Program-made: the position numbers and the translations under genes
Source: Bacterioplanes sp965233665
GTDB lineage: Bacteria; Pseudomonadota; Gammaproteobacteria; Pseudomonadales; Oceanobacteraceae
DNA: 64,000 nt
Assembly: GCA_965233665.1 (NCBI GenBank)
Contig: CBDDTG010000027.1
Span: 62,001 to 126,000 of the forward strand
Direction of reading: 5' to 3'
Notes under the pieces: model-generated
The model's database searches: none
Told to the model about the DNA's origin: nothing
The model's input: the letters and a program-made list of their open reading frames with translations, nothing else
In this document: piece after piece, positions 1 through 8,088 of the stretch
Numbering within the stretch: position 1 is the stretch's first letter
Layout: each line of letters opens with the position of its first letter

Positions 1-1
1 T

Positions 2-421
2 AAAAAACTCGCCGGAATCTTGCTGGAAGTGACGGGCGAATATAACAGCCATTGCCAAGTGGTGATTGGCATTGGCCTTAACCTCGCCATGAGCGAGCAA
101 GATGCAGCGGACATAGATCAGCCCTGGGCCGAACTGCGCAGCCTTAAACCGGGCTTATCACGCAACCAGGTGGCCAGTGCTTTGTTGGATGAATTACTGG
201 CGGTCGTCGATGAGTTCCAGCGCCATGGTTTTGAGCCGTTCCAGCAGTACTGGTGTGAGCGCGATGTGTTTGCCGAGCGCGAAGTACGTATTGTTGGGCC
301 CAAACAAGAGCTTCAGGGTGTGGTTAAGGGCGTCAATCGCAAAGGTGAGTTGATGTTGCGTACGGAGCGCGGCATGGAAACCGTCACGGCAGGGGAAATC
401 AGTGTCCGTGCTGCTGATTGA
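2..421 (+). CDS. birA: Biotin-protein ligase BirA, C-terminal part
   Basis: Partial gene; the 5' end lies before the window and the reading frame is open from base 2. BirA makes biotinyl-AMP and transfers biotin to the carboxyl carrier protein of acetyl-CoA carboxylase; in many bacteria it also represses biotin genes. The visible 139 residues hold the end of the catalytic domain (KLAGILLEVTG, then VVIGIGLNLAM, the biotin/adenylate core strand) and the small C-terminal SH3-like domain (EVRIVGPKQELQGVVKG). It overlaps coaX by 20 bases in another frame. The birA-coaX-SPOR-tRNA-tuf order is the one known from Pseudomonas, which supports the call. Whether an N-terminal helix-turn-helix is present cannot be seen. 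Confidence 0.93.
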   Translation, partial: KKLAGILLEVTGEYNSHCQVVIGIGLNLAMSEQDAADIDQPWAELRSLKPGLSRNQVASALLDELLAVVDEFQRHGFEPFQQYWCERDVFAEREVRIVGPKQELQGVVKGVNRKGELMLRTERGMETVTAGEISVRAAD

Positions 422-1139
422 TGCTGGCAATAGCCGGATAAAGTGGCGCTGGCAAGGACAAACCCACAGCTGCGGCTATGACGACTTTGCACAGCAAATC
501 TGGCCAGATGCAGAGCATGCGCTGCTGGCCAGCGTGCGCGAAGTCGCTGAGCTGGAGCAATGGCTGCGCTCGCGGTATCGGCACTTTCAAGCCTTGCATG
601 CGCCGTGTTTAAACTACCCGGGCTTTGTGCACTGCTACGATAAACCGCAGCGCTTGGGGGTGGACCGCTGGCTGGCCATGCTGGGCGCGGCAGCCATGGA
701 GTCACCCCTTGAGCCTGATATAGAGCAACAGTGGCTCGTGGTGGATGCCGGTACCGCCTTAACCGTGGATTTATTGCAGCAGCAAGATGACACGTTGCAG
801 CACTTGGGAGGCTACATTGTGCCGGGCATACAGTTAGCCCAGCGCGCACTTTTCTCGAGTACCGAACGGGTGCGGCATTACACAGATGAGGCGCCGGCCA
901 CGGATTTTTCCCCCGGAACCGATACACTAGGCTGTGTGTCCGCTGGTATTCGCTGCCAGCAGTTAGCGTTAGTGGATTTCCTGTGTCGCCAGCATCCAGC
1001 GGCGAGGCTGCTAATTACCGGCGGTGACGGGCAATGGCTGGCACAAGCAAAGGGATGCCGCTATGTGGCGGATCTGGTTTTTGATGGTATGGAACAATTA
1101 TGCGCTGGATCTTTTTTCTCCTGGTGTTCGGCAACCTGA
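402..1139 (+). CDS. coaX: Type III pantothenate kinase CoaX
   Basis: Phosphorylates pantothenate, the first step of coenzyme A synthesis, in the cytoplasm. The 245 aa length fits type III kinases. Family motifs are visible: the N-terminal phosphate-binding DAGNSRIKW, the pantothenate/dimer motif GVDRWLAMLGA near residue 85, VVDAGTALTVDLL near 115, and the C-terminal LITGGDG motif. The start is GTG inside the end of birA, so the two are translationally linked. Type III kinases are not feedback-inhibited by CoA. The 3' end overlaps the next gene by 40 bases. Confidence 0.95.
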   Translation: MSVLLIDAGNSRIKWRWQGQTHSCGYDDFAQQIWPDAEHALLASVREVAELEQWLRSRYRHFQALHAPCLNYPGFVHCYDKPQRLGVDRWLAMLGAAAMESPLEPDIEQQWLVVDAGTALTVDLLQQQDDTLQHLGGYIVPGIQLAQRALFSSTERVRHYTDEAPATDFSPGTDTLGCVSAGIRCQQLALVDFLCRQHPAARLLITGGDGQWLAQAKGCRYVADLVFDGMEQLCAGSFFSWCSAT

Positions 1140-1768
1140 TATTGCTGGCTTATTTTTGGCAACAACAGCCAGCCGCCTCGGCACCGGCGGTACATGAGCT
1201 CAAAGTGCCAAGTGCAGACCAGCGCCTGCGCTTAGTGACAGAAGCCCGAGCCGTATTGTCGCCACGGGCGCAGGCCGCGCTGCCGGTTAAACCTAAGCCG
1301 CGCTTGTGCCAAGTGGCAGGGCCTTTCAGTGAGCAACAATTGTTGCAAGACGCGCAGGCGCGGGCGACGGCGTTAGGCATTCGCTCACGAGTGAAGCGCA
1401 TTCAGGCACAAACGAATACGCCGCGCGAATACTGGGTGCACGTTCCGCCGCGCTCCAGTCGTGAAGAAGCGCGAAAAATACTGCGCCAGTTGCAGGCGCA
1501 GCGCATCGACAGCTACATCATTGGCCAGGGTGATTTAGCCGATGGCGTGTCGCTTGGACTATTTCGCAATCAAAGCTCCGCCGAAAACCTGCAGGCGCAG
1601 GTTAAAGAGATGGGCATTGCGGTGGCCATTCGGGTGGTATCAGAAAGCGAGCAAGAGCTGTGGCTGGAGTTAGAGGGCAAAGATTTGGCCCCGGATTTAC
1701 TGCAGCGCATCAGCGCCGGAATGGATGCCGTTCGCTGGCAGCAACTGGCCTGCTCATCTGCTCAATGA
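1100..1768 (+). CDS. SPOR-domain membrane protein
   Basis: A 222 aa protein with an N-terminal signal anchor (residues 2-18, WIFFLLVFGNLILLAYF), a short linker, and a SPOR-type region at about 70-150 (LCQVAGPFSEQQLL, then YWVHVPPRSSREEA, YIIGQGDLADGVSLGLF). SPOR domains bind denuded septal peptidoglycan, so this is likely a periplasm-facing inner-membrane protein linked to cell division or wall remodelling. It starts 40 bases inside coaX and is probably cotranscribed with it. The gene between coaX and the tRNA-Tyr operon in Pseudomonas is of the same kind. The precise function is not known. Confidence 0.8.
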   Translation: MRWIFFLLVFGNLILLAYFWQQQPAASAPAVHELKVPSADQRLRLVTEARAVLSPRAQAALPVKPKPRLCQVAGPFSEQQLLQDAQARATALGIRSRVKRIQAQTNTPREYWVHVPPRSSREEARKILRQLQAQRIDSYIIGQGDLADGVSLGLFRNQSSAENLQAQVKEMGIAVAIRVVSESEQELWLELEGKDLAPDLLQRISAGMDAVRWQQLACSSAQ

Positions 1769-1820
1769 TGTGCGCGGAGACAGAAAACTCGCTAAGCCAA
1801 TAAAAAATAAGAAAAAAATG

Positions 1821-1849
1821 TTGACAGCTCCCGAGGTGGTCGACATAAT
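1821..1849 (+). promoter_or_regulatory. Sigma-70 promoter of the tRNA-tuf operon
   Basis: A perfect TTGACA -35 box (1821-1826), a 17-base spacer and a CATAAT -10 box (1844-1849). The discriminator behind it, GCGCGCC (1850-1856), is GC-rich, as in stringently controlled stable RNA promoters. Transcription would begin about 5-6 bases before mature tRNA-Tyr. Confidence 0.85.
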
Positions 1850-1861
1850 GCGCGCCAGTTC

Positions 1862-1945
1862 GGTGGGGTTCCCGAGCGGCCAAAGGGATCAGACTGTAAA
1901 TCTGACGCGAAAGCTTCGCTGGTTCGAATCCAGCCCCCACCACCA
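1862..1945 (+). tRNA. tRNA-Tyr (GTA)
   Basis: An 84-nt type II tRNA with a long variable arm. The acceptor stem GGTGGGG pairs with CCCCACC, the anticodon GTA is at 1896-1898, the T loop is GTTCGAATC and CCA is encoded (1943-1945). First of three tRNAs in one operon leading to tuf. Confidence 0.97.
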
Positions 1946-2021
1946 CTATTTAAAGCAATGATCGGAATCGTTGCTGGAGCAGCCAGGTAGGCAAGAGCCA
2001 CAGAACTTGGCTGCTGGGTCA

Positions 2022-2095
2022 GCGGGTATAGTTCAATGGTAGAACCTTAGCCTTCCAAGCTAATGATGCGGGTTCGATTCCCGCTACCCGCTCCA
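2022..2095 (+). tRNA. tRNA-Gly (TCC)
   Basis: A 74-nt cloverleaf with acceptor GCGGGTA/TACCCGC, anticodon TCC at 2054-2056, T loop GTTCGATTC and encoded CCA. Second tRNA of the operon, equivalent to glyT of E. coli. Confidence 0.97.
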
Positions 2096-2105
2096 TTAAA
2101 AATTC

Positions 2106-2181
<76 letters not shown>

Positions 2182-2194
2182 TAATTTAGTAAAT

Positions 2195-2228
2195 ACAAAA
2201 AAGGTGGGCCGTTGGTCTGCCTTTTTGT
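2195..2228 (+). terminator. Hairpin with T-run between tRNA-Thr and tuf (attenuator-like)
   Basis: The arm ACAAAAAAGGTGGGCC (2195-2210) pairs, with three G-U wobbles, to GGTCTGCCTTTTTGTG (from 2214) across a GTT loop, and the descending arm carries a T-run. This is an intrinsic-terminator shape inside the operon, 48 bases before tuf. It could release part of the tRNA transcripts before tuf or serve as a 3'-processing boundary. No separate tuf promoter was found. Confidence 0.6.
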
Positions 2229-2275
2229 GTATGTGCGATTGAAAAACTGGTAATCACTGGCAGAGAGACTGAGTC

Positions 2276-3499
2276 ATGGCAAAGGAAACGTTTGAGCGCT
2301 CCAAACCACACGTAAACGTTGGCACCATTGGTCACGTTGACCACGGTAAAACCACTCTGACTGCAGCGCTGACTCGCGTATGTTCAGAGGTATTTGGCGG
2401 TGCAGCCGTTGCGTTCGACGGTATCGACAACGCGCCTGAAGAAAAAGATCGTGGTATCACCATTTCAACGTCTCACGTTGAATACGAGTCAAACGATCGT
2501 CACTACGCGCACGTTGACTGCCCAGGGCACGCCGACTACGTGAAAAACATGATCACCGGTGCTGCTCAGATGGACGGCGCTATCCTGGTATGTGGTTCTA
2601 CTGACGGCCCAATGCCTCAGACTCGTGAGCACATCCTGCTGTCTCGTCAGGTTGGTGTACCTTACATCGTTGTATTCCTGAACAAAGCAGACTTGCTGGC
2701 TGAAGACTGTGGCGGCGCAGACTCTGAAGAATACGCAGAGATGCTGGAACTGGTTGAAATGGAACTGCGTGACCTGCTGTCTGAATATGACTTCCCAGGT
2801 GACGACACGCCAATCATCCCAGGTTCTGCCCTGATGGCTCTGAACGGTGAAGACACCAACGAAATGGGTACTACCGCTGTTAAGAAGCTGGTAGAAGCGC
2901 TGGATTCTTACATTCCTGAGCCAGAGCGTGCGATCGACGGTGACTTCATTATGCCGATCGAAGACGTATTCTCGATTCAAGGCCGTGGTACTGTTGTTAC
3001 CGGTCGTGTTGAGCGCGGTATCGTTAAGACTGGCGAAGAAATCGAAATCATCGGCATCAAAGAAACCACCAAGACTACCTGTACTGGTGTTGAGATGTTC
3101 CGCAAGATTCTGGACGAGGGCCGTGCAGGTGAGAACGTTGGTGTTCTGCTGCGTGGTACTAAGCGTGATGAAGTTGAGCGTGGTCAGGTTCTGGCGAAGC
3201 CAGGTTCGATCACTCCTCACACTCAGTTCGAATCTGAAGTATACGTGCTGGGCAAAGACGAAGGTGGCCGTCATACGCCATTCTTCAAAGGCTACCGCCC
3301 ACAGTTCTACTTCCGTACTACTGACGTAACGGGTGCTGTTGAGTTGCCAGAAGGCGTTGAAATGGTAATGCCAGGTGACAACGTAGCTCTGAAAGTGAGC
3401 TTGATTGCACCGATCGCGATGGACGAAGGTCTGCGCTTCGCGATCCGCGAAGGCGGCCGTACCGTTGGCGCTGGTGTTGTTGCTAAGATCATTGAATAA
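2276..3499 (+). CDS. tuf: Elongation factor Tu
   Basis: GTPase that delivers aminoacyl-tRNA to the ribosome. All landmarks are present: P-loop GHVDHGKT at residues 19-26, switch II DCPGHAD at 81-87, NKAD at 136-139 and the GSALMAL (G5) region, followed by beta-barrel domains 2 and 3 ending in VGAGVVAKIIE. At 407 aa it is longer than the 394 aa E. coli protein; most of the difference is a stretch at about 140-154 (LAEDCGGADSEEYAE) just after NKAD, a version seen in marine gammaproteobacteria. The ATG follows a GAGAG ribosome site. Codon use is strongly biased. It is the tufB-type copy after the tRNAs; a second copy in the ribosomal operon is likely elsewhere. Confidence 0.98.
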   Translation: MAKETFERSKPHVNVGTIGHVDHGKTTLTAALTRVCSEVFGGAAVAFDGIDNAPEEKDRGITISTSHVEYESNDRHYAHVDCPGHADYVKNMITGAAQMDGAILVCGSTDGPMPQTREHILLSRQVGVPYIVVFLNKADLLAEDCGGADSEEYAEMLELVEMELRDLLSEYDFPGDDTPIIPGSALMALNGEDTNEMGTTAVKKLVEALDSYIPEPERAIDGDFIMPIEDVFSIQGRGTVVTGRVERGIVKTGEEIEIIGIKETTKTTCTGVEMFRKILDEGRAGENVGVLLRGTKRDEVERGQVLAKPGSITPHTQFESEVYVLGKDEGGRHTPFFKGYRPQFYFRTTDVTGAVELPEGVEMVMPGDNVALKVSLIAPIAMDEGLRFAIREGGRTVGAGVVAKIIE

Positions 3500-3520
3500 T
3501 CTGATCTAAGTAGCTAGCGA

Positions 3521-3548
3521 AAAAAGCCGGACATTGTCCGGCTTTTTT
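3521..3548 (+). terminator. Intrinsic terminator after tuf
   Basis: AGCCGGAC (3525-3532) and GTCCGGCT (3536-3543) form a stem with an ATT loop, an A-run in front and a T-run behind. It may also work in reverse for the converging GGDEF-EAL gene. Confidence 0.92.
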
Positions 3549-3559
3549 GTGCCTGCCGC

Positions 3560-5662
3560 TTAAGGCAAAGGCTTAAAAAAGCGCTGCTTGCTTACCGAAT
3601 CTTCTTTTTTGCTGGCTTGCTGTAAAAACTCGCAAAAATCCGTGAGAGGCATAGGTTTGGCAAAATAGTAGCCCTGAATCATGTGGCAGCCATTGTGTCG
3701 CAAAAAATCGAGCTGCTCTTTGCTTTCGACGCCTTCGGCACAGAGGTTTAATCCCAAGCGTCTGCCCATTTCTATGATGGTAATAATGAGGGCGTCATCT
3801 TGGGTGGATTGGCCGATGCAATCTACAAACTGCTTGTCGATTTTTAATGTGTCGATCGGGATTCGATTTAAGTAGCTGAGCGATGAATAGCCTGTGCCGA
3901 AGTCATCCAGGGCGATGCGAATTCCCATCTTGCTTAACTCTGATAAAAATTGATTGGCGGCTGAAAAGTCGTCGAGGTAAGAGTGCTCCGTCACTTCAAA
4001 CTCAAGCCTTTGTGCGGTGATGCGGTGTTTTTGAATGGCGCCCTTAATGCTGCCTAATAAATGGTGTTTCTTAAGATCGGCGGCCGATAAGTTGATACCA
4101 ATAGAATGTTTAAAGCCTGCTGGAATAAGTGTCTCGCTGAGGTCTTGGCAAACTCGGTTGATGACCCATTGTGTCAGTTGGGTAATTTTGCCGGCTTGTT
4201 CGGCGATGGGAATAAACTCGGCTGGAGATATAAAGCCTAATTCTAGGCTGTGCCAACGAATTAAAGCCTCTGCGCCAACCGGTTGGCCATTGGTGAGCAC
4301 TTTGGGTTGATAGGCGATGACAAATTCGTCGTGCTCTAGGGCAAAATCAATGTAGTTGGCGATTTCCAGGCGCCGTTGGTGCTCCGTCATCATGTCATGA
4401 CAAAAGAAGCTGTAACGTGATTTGCCCGCGTTTTTGGCCTCGTACATGGCAATATCGGCGTTACGAATCAGCTCATTGGCGGCCATGCCGGCGACGCCGG
4501 CCTCAGCGATACCAATGCTGGCGCTGACGCGAATCTCCCAAGAGTCGACGGCAAACTTTTGCGTCAAGGCATCAATAACTGAGGTGGCCAGTCGTATAAG
4601 TTCGTCTTTACTGTCATAGCCTTGAATCAGCAGTAGAAATTCATCCCCTCCGTGGCGGCAAACCAGTCCGCGTTGTTGGATTAGCTGTTGCAGCCGTTTG
4701 GCGGCATGGGCCAGTAGTTGATCCCCTACTTCATGGCCAAGAGAATCATTAACCAACTTAAAGCCGTCCAAATCGACAAACATCAGCGCCAGAGACTGCT
4801 CATTTGTCATTTGCAGGCGCTGTTGCAGTTGCTGACGGAAGTTTTGTCGATTCACAAGGCCGGTGAGGTGGTCATAGTTGGCGAGGTGAGACATTTCTTC
4901 GCTCTGCTGTTCTAGCAGGGCGACATATTGGTTGTTGACCTCGTGCTCTTGGCGTATGACGGCGAGCATGTCGTTGAGGTCGCGTGTTAATGAAGCCACT
5001 TCAAACTGGCCGCTCACGGGAAGTTGGATGTCATAGTTTTTGGTTCTTTGTACTGTCTTGGCCATATTGGATAGGTGGTTAAGTGGGCGCAGCCAAGCGT
5101 TACCAAAGGCATAAAAGATCAACATGATTAATAAAATGGAAGCCGTGGCGGCTGGGCCAACTTGCATGCTGAGATTGCGAGTGCTGTTGTTTAAAGGCTC
5201 TGTAAGGTCGCGGATGATGACCAGGTAGCCCAGCAGTAGGCTGGGGTCGCCGATCGGTTTGACCGCCACTAGATTGCCATCTTGGAGAAATAGGCCGACA
5301 TCTCGGTGCGGCCAGTTAACAAAACTGATGCGCTGTGGCTGAGCCAATGCTTGCTGGCGTTGGCCGTAATAGCTTTCCAGCAGTTGCCACTGCGGATCGT
5401 AAATCGCAGCTCCTTCGGTATGGGCATAAGGGTCGAGTTTTAGCAGGAAGGTTTTTAGCTGAAAGAAGTGCTGCTGCTGTGCCAGCAGCGGGAGTAGCTC
5501 GTTAGCCATGTTATCGGACAGGGCGTTGAGATCGCTCTCGGCGTAGCGCTGGTAGAGGTTGCGATGTTCATTGATGGCGAGGGTGAACACTGCTGCAGCA
5601 ATGGTGACCATGAAGACCAGAGCCAGCAGCATGATGGCTGTGCGCATGCTCCTGACGCCCAT
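3560..5662 (-). CDS. Membrane GGDEF-EAL cyclic-di-GMP enzyme
   Basis: A 700 aa inner-membrane protein. Order: TM1 (about 7-29), a periplasmic segment of about 140 aa without a clear family, TM2 (about 172-190), HAMP (about 190-245), GGDEF and EAL. The GGDEF signature is intact (HGGDEF at 338-342) but the usual inhibitory RxxD site is not seen before it. EAL residues look complete: EALIRW, NLSAADL, EVTEHS, DDFGTGYSS, the TLKID lysine and EGVES. It could therefore make or degrade c-di-GMP. ATG at 5662 is preferred over upstream GTG 5680 because GGCGGAGAG precedes it. It diverges from the porin/PstS-like pair, which suggests it senses a ligand tied to them (inference). Confidence 0.93.
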   Translation of the reverse strand: MGVRSMRTAIMLLALVFMVTIAAAVFTLAINEHRNLYQRYAESDLNALSDNMANELLPLLAQQQHFFQLKTFLLKLDPYAHTEGAAIYDPQWQLLESYYGQRQQALAQPQRISFVNWPHRDVGLFLQDGNLVAVKPIGDPSLLLGYLVIIRDLTEPLNNSTRNLSMQVGPAATASILLIMLIFYAFGNAWLRPLNHLSNMAKTVQRTKNYDIQLPVSGQFEVASLTRDLNDMLAVIRQEHEVNNQYVALLEQQSEEMSHLANYDHLTGLVNRQNFRQQLQQRLQMTNEQSLALMFVDLDGFKLVNDSLGHEVGDQLLAHAAKRLQQLIQQRGLVCRHGGDEFLLLIQGYDSKDELIRLATSVIDALTQKFAVDSWEIRVSASIGIAEAGVAGMAANELIRNADIAMYEAKNAGKSRYSFFCHDMMTEHQRRLEIANYIDFALEHDEFVIAYQPKVLTNGQPVGAEALIRWHSLELGFISPAEFIPIAEQAGKITQLTQWVINRVCQDLSETLIPAGFKHSIGINLSAADLKKHHLLGSIKGAIQKHRITAQRLEFEVTEHSYLDDFSAANQFLSELSKMGIRIALDDFGTGYSSLSYLNRIPIDTLKIDKQFVDCIGQSTQDDALIITIIEMGRRLGLNLCAEGVESKEQLDFLRHNGCHMIQGYYFAKPMPLTDFCEFLQQASKKEDSVSKQRFFKPLP

Positions 5663-5806
5663 ATAACTCTCCGCCAACACCTAAGTAGACCTCTAAAGCC
5701 TAGTTCAACTGTGGATGAATGAGACCTGTCCTTCGTGACAATGCCTTAGCTGCTGCCAGTGCTGGCATATAGTAGACAATAGCGGCGCAAGTTATTGGAG
5801 AGTGTT

Positions 5807-7033
5807 GTGATCAAGCAGGCTGCTCAAATCGTCATTTTGGCGGGTATGCCAACGGCGCTCATGGCGCTTGAGGTCACAGATAAGTTCGAGGTTTCTGGCT
5901 TCGCTCGCGTGGTCACCGGCTACCTGGACCATTCAGAGCAATCCTATGAGGGTTATGAAGACTCTGTCGCTGTGGATCAGCAAACCCTCTTGGCGCTGCA
6001 GCCAAGTTATTCTGTGTCGCCACAGTTGTCGGTAACAGGGCAATTGTTGGCTCACAGCAGTGATCAGCGTAAATCGGGAGTAGAGTGGGCTTATTTGGCC
6101 TATCGGCCTTCTAACGCCTGGCAGTTTCGTGTTGGCAAGTTGCGCATGCCCTTCTTTCGCTACAGCGACGGTATCGACGTTGGTTATACCTACGCTTGGA
6201 TCAGTGCCCCGGCTCAGGTCTACAACAATTATTTATTTTCGACCTTCAATGGCGGCAGTGCTAGCTATCAACATGCTTGGCCACAGTTGGCGCTGACCGT
6301 CGAAGGGTATTACGGCAACTTCGATGGCGATATTTACATTGCCGGCAGCCGGGTCGACGTGGACGCGCGGGTAAATGATTTGCGCGGCGTGGTACTCAAT
6401 TTACGTCGTCATAACACCCGTCTGAGGGTGTCATATCACCAAGGCGATAACATCACTGATTTGCCTGAACTGGACGCATTAAGCCAGGGCTTGGCGCAAG
6501 CAGGTTTTCAGCGCAGTGCTGACAGTCTCGACTCGCGTGGCAATATCAATGTGCTGCAAACGGCTTTGAGTTACGAGAGTCTGCGTTATTTTGCCGAGGC
6601 CGAATGGGTGCAAACCAGCACGGAGTTTGCGTTGACGCCAGAGTTAACCGGATACTACTTGATGGCAGGCATGTATTTTGGCGAGTTCAGTGTGCATGCA
6701 ACCTATGCCGCCAGTGCTTACGGAGACATCGAGGCTGAGTCGGAGTTGCGTCCCTTGCTTGCTCAGCCTGCTAATCCGCTGTATCCCGTGGCAGCGGGGT
6801 ACTATCAGTTGCTTGAGCGTATTCCAGATGGCAGCCTAGACAGTTATAAAATTGGTACACGTTGGGATTTTCGCTTGAATATGGCGCTTAAGGCAGAGGT
6901 GGCTTGGCTGCAAGAAACCTCGCCGCGCAGCGGTTTTTTCTCGACTTCTGAGCAGGGGCTTTACGATCCAGACTATGACGCAGAAGAGCATTCAGCCATC
7001 TTGTATCAACTCGGCTGGGAGTGGATTTTCTGA
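5807..7033 (+). CDS. Outer-membrane porin-like beta-barrel protein
   Basis: A 408 aa protein with a signal peptide (cleavage likely after PTALMA, about residue 19) and a long series of alternating amphipathic strands with aromatic girdles, ending in the outer-membrane insertion signal LGWEWIF. Segments such as EWAYLAYRPSNAWQFRVGKL and IDVGYTYAWISAP resemble general porins of the DcaP/OprP kind, but no subfamily can be assigned by eye. GTG 5807 is chosen because GGAG lies six bases upstream and the signal peptide follows directly. Its stop overlaps the start of the PstS-like gene (TGATG), so the two are translationally coupled. The substrate is unknown. Confidence 0.75.
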   Translation: MIKQAAQIVILAGMPTALMALEVTDKFEVSGFARVVTGYLDHSEQSYEGYEDSVAVDQQTLLALQPSYSVSPQLSVTGQLLAHSSDQRKSGVEWAYLAYRPSNAWQFRVGKLRMPFFRYSDGIDVGYTYAWISAPAQVYNNYLFSTFNGGSASYQHAWPQLALTVEGYYGNFDGDIYIAGSRVDVDARVNDLRGVVLNLRRHNTRLRVSYHQGDNITDLPELDALSQGLAQAGFQRSADSLDSRGNINVLQTALSYESLRYFAEAEWVQTSTEFALTPELTGYYLMAGMYFGEFSVHATYAASAYGDIEAESELRPLLAQPANPLYPVAAGYYQLLERIPDGSLDSYKIGTRWDFRLNMALKAEVAWLQETSPRSGFFSTSEQGLYDPDYDAEEHSAILYQLGWEWIF

Positions 7034-7455
7034 TGCGACACTTCAAGCTGATTCACAGTCTTATTGGTATCTTGCTGGGCATTGCGCTCGGTGTTCAGGC
7101 CGAGGGGTTGGTGGTCGTGGCCAACATCAAAGAGCCTGTAAAACTCAGTCGTGAACAGGTGCGCAACCTCTACATGGGCGCGTCGTTGGGGCAAGATTTA
7201 ACGCCGTTGGCTTTGCGGCCTGGGAATCATTTGCGCACCGTTTTTAATACCCGTGTGATCGGTTTGTCTGAGGCGCGCGTTCAGTCTTACTGGGCGCAAA
7301 TGCGCTTTACCGGCCGTTTAAAGCCGCCGCCTGAAGTGAAGGACGCTGAGGAGTTGGTGCAGCAGTTGTTGCAAAAGCCGGGAGCGGTGGGGTACTTGCC
7401 TGTGGGGCTGGAGCTGCCGGAACCTCTGGTGGTGGTTTACGATCTCGGGCTATAG
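7033..7455 (+). CDS. Small PstS-like periplasmic protein
   Basis: A 140 aa protein with a signal peptide (IHSLIGILLGIALGVQA) and a sequence typical of short relatives of phosphate-binding PstS: VVVANIKEPVKLSREQVRN, then LYMGASLG, then the FNTRVIGLSEARVQSYW and MRFTGRLKPPPEV stretch, and GAVGYLP near the end. It is about half the length of true PstS and no pstCAB genes are nearby, so transport is unlikely. Its coupling to the porin gene and the divergent GGDEF-EAL protein suggest a ligand-sensing role (inference). Confidence 0.75.
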   Translation: MRHFKLIHSLIGILLGIALGVQAEGLVVVANIKEPVKLSREQVRNLYMGASLGQDLTPLALRPGNHLRTVFNTRVIGLSEARVQSYWAQMRFTGRLKPPPEVKDAEELVQQLLQKPGAVGYLPVGLELPEPLVVVYDLGL

Positions 7456-7488
7456 CGGGTGCTTTCTGCGGTTGTCGCTGGAGCGATG

Positions 7489-7920
7489 CTAGCACCAGGG
7501 TTGGCGTTGGCCACCGTCGTAAGGTCTTGCCATGTGCTGCAATAACAGTAAATCGGCGAGGTTGTCGTCACCGATCCAGACATCGGCTACCAGGCGAAAG
7601 TACTTTCCGCGCTCTAGGTTGCGCAACTGAATGCGTTGATCGGTTGCTAAGGTTTGGCGTACAAAGTCACGTGCGGCACGGGCTTTTAATTTTTCAGCTT
7701 CGCATTTTCCACGAATTTCTGGCGTATCAACGCCACGCACGCGCACACTGATTGCTTTGCCGATGATGTCTGGCCAAGAGGCAATGTCGACGGTGATGGT
7801 ATCGCCGTCATAGACACGCACAATGCGGTCGACTAAAACATCTTCAGCGAGAGTAAATGGGCTAAAAAATAAAAGATTTAAAAATAAGATGCGCAGCAAA
7901 AACAAGATACTGGCTAGCAA
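7489..7920 (-). CDS. Secreted thermonuclease-family (SNase-like) protein
   Basis: About 143 aa: a hydrophobic signal segment (FLLRILFLNLLFFSPFTLAE) followed by a compact staphylococcal-nuclease fold. Family features are VYDGDTITVDI, the VRVRGVDTPEIRGKC motif with the calcium-site Asp and catalytic Arg, AARDFVRQTL, and LRNLERGKYFRLVADVWI with further active-site residues. It is expected to cleave nucleic acid in the periplasm or outside the cell. There is no ATG before the mature domain; TTG 7920 is the longest start but has no clear ribosome site, so the start is uncertain (TTG 7905 is an alternative). It lies 11 bases downstream of tRNA-Phe on the same strand and is probably read through from its promoter. 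Confidence 0.8.
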   Translation of the reverse strand: MLASILFLLRILFLNLLFFSPFTLAEDVLVDRIVRVYDGDTITVDIASWPDIIGKAISVRVRGVDTPEIRGKCEAEKLKARAARDFVRQTLATDQRIQLRNLERGKYFRLVADVWIGDDNLADLLLLQHMARPYDGGQRQPWC

Positions 7921-7930
7921 GAAATTTAAG

Positions 7931-8006
7931 TGGTGCCCGGAGGCGGAATCGAACCACCGACACGAGGATTTTCAATCCTCTGCTCTACCAACTGAGCTAT
8001 CCGGGC
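7931..8006 (-). tRNA. tRNA-Phe (GAA)
   Basis: A 76-nt cloverleaf on the minus strand. The acceptor GCCCGGA pairs with TCCGGGC, the anticodon GAA occupies plus-strand 7971-7973, a T arm with GGTTCGATTCC is present and CCA is encoded (7931-7933). Confidence 0.97.
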
Positions 8007-8046
8007 AATCTGATGGGCAACTGGCGTTGCTCATCAAGTGGCGCGT

Positions 8047-8075
8047 ATTAAAACCTGATGGCTTCGTTCTGTCAA
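8047..8075 (-). promoter_or_regulatory. Sigma-70 promoter of tRNA-Phe
   Basis: On the minus strand a perfect TTGACA (8075-8070), a 17-base spacer and TTTAAT (8052-8047), followed by a GC-rich ACGCGCC discriminator as expected for a stable RNA promoter. The leader to the tRNA is about 35 bases. Confidence 0.8.
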
Positions 8076-8088
8076 CAAAATATCTGAA

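Noticed and set aside
313..927. 204-codon open frame antisense to coaX
   Set aside because: Pro/Ala/Arg-rich low-complexity translation typical of antisense frames in GC-rich DNA.
2489..3274. 261-codon open frame antisense to tuf
   Set aside because: It is the shadow of a highly biased coding sequence; no ribosome site or recognisable protein features.
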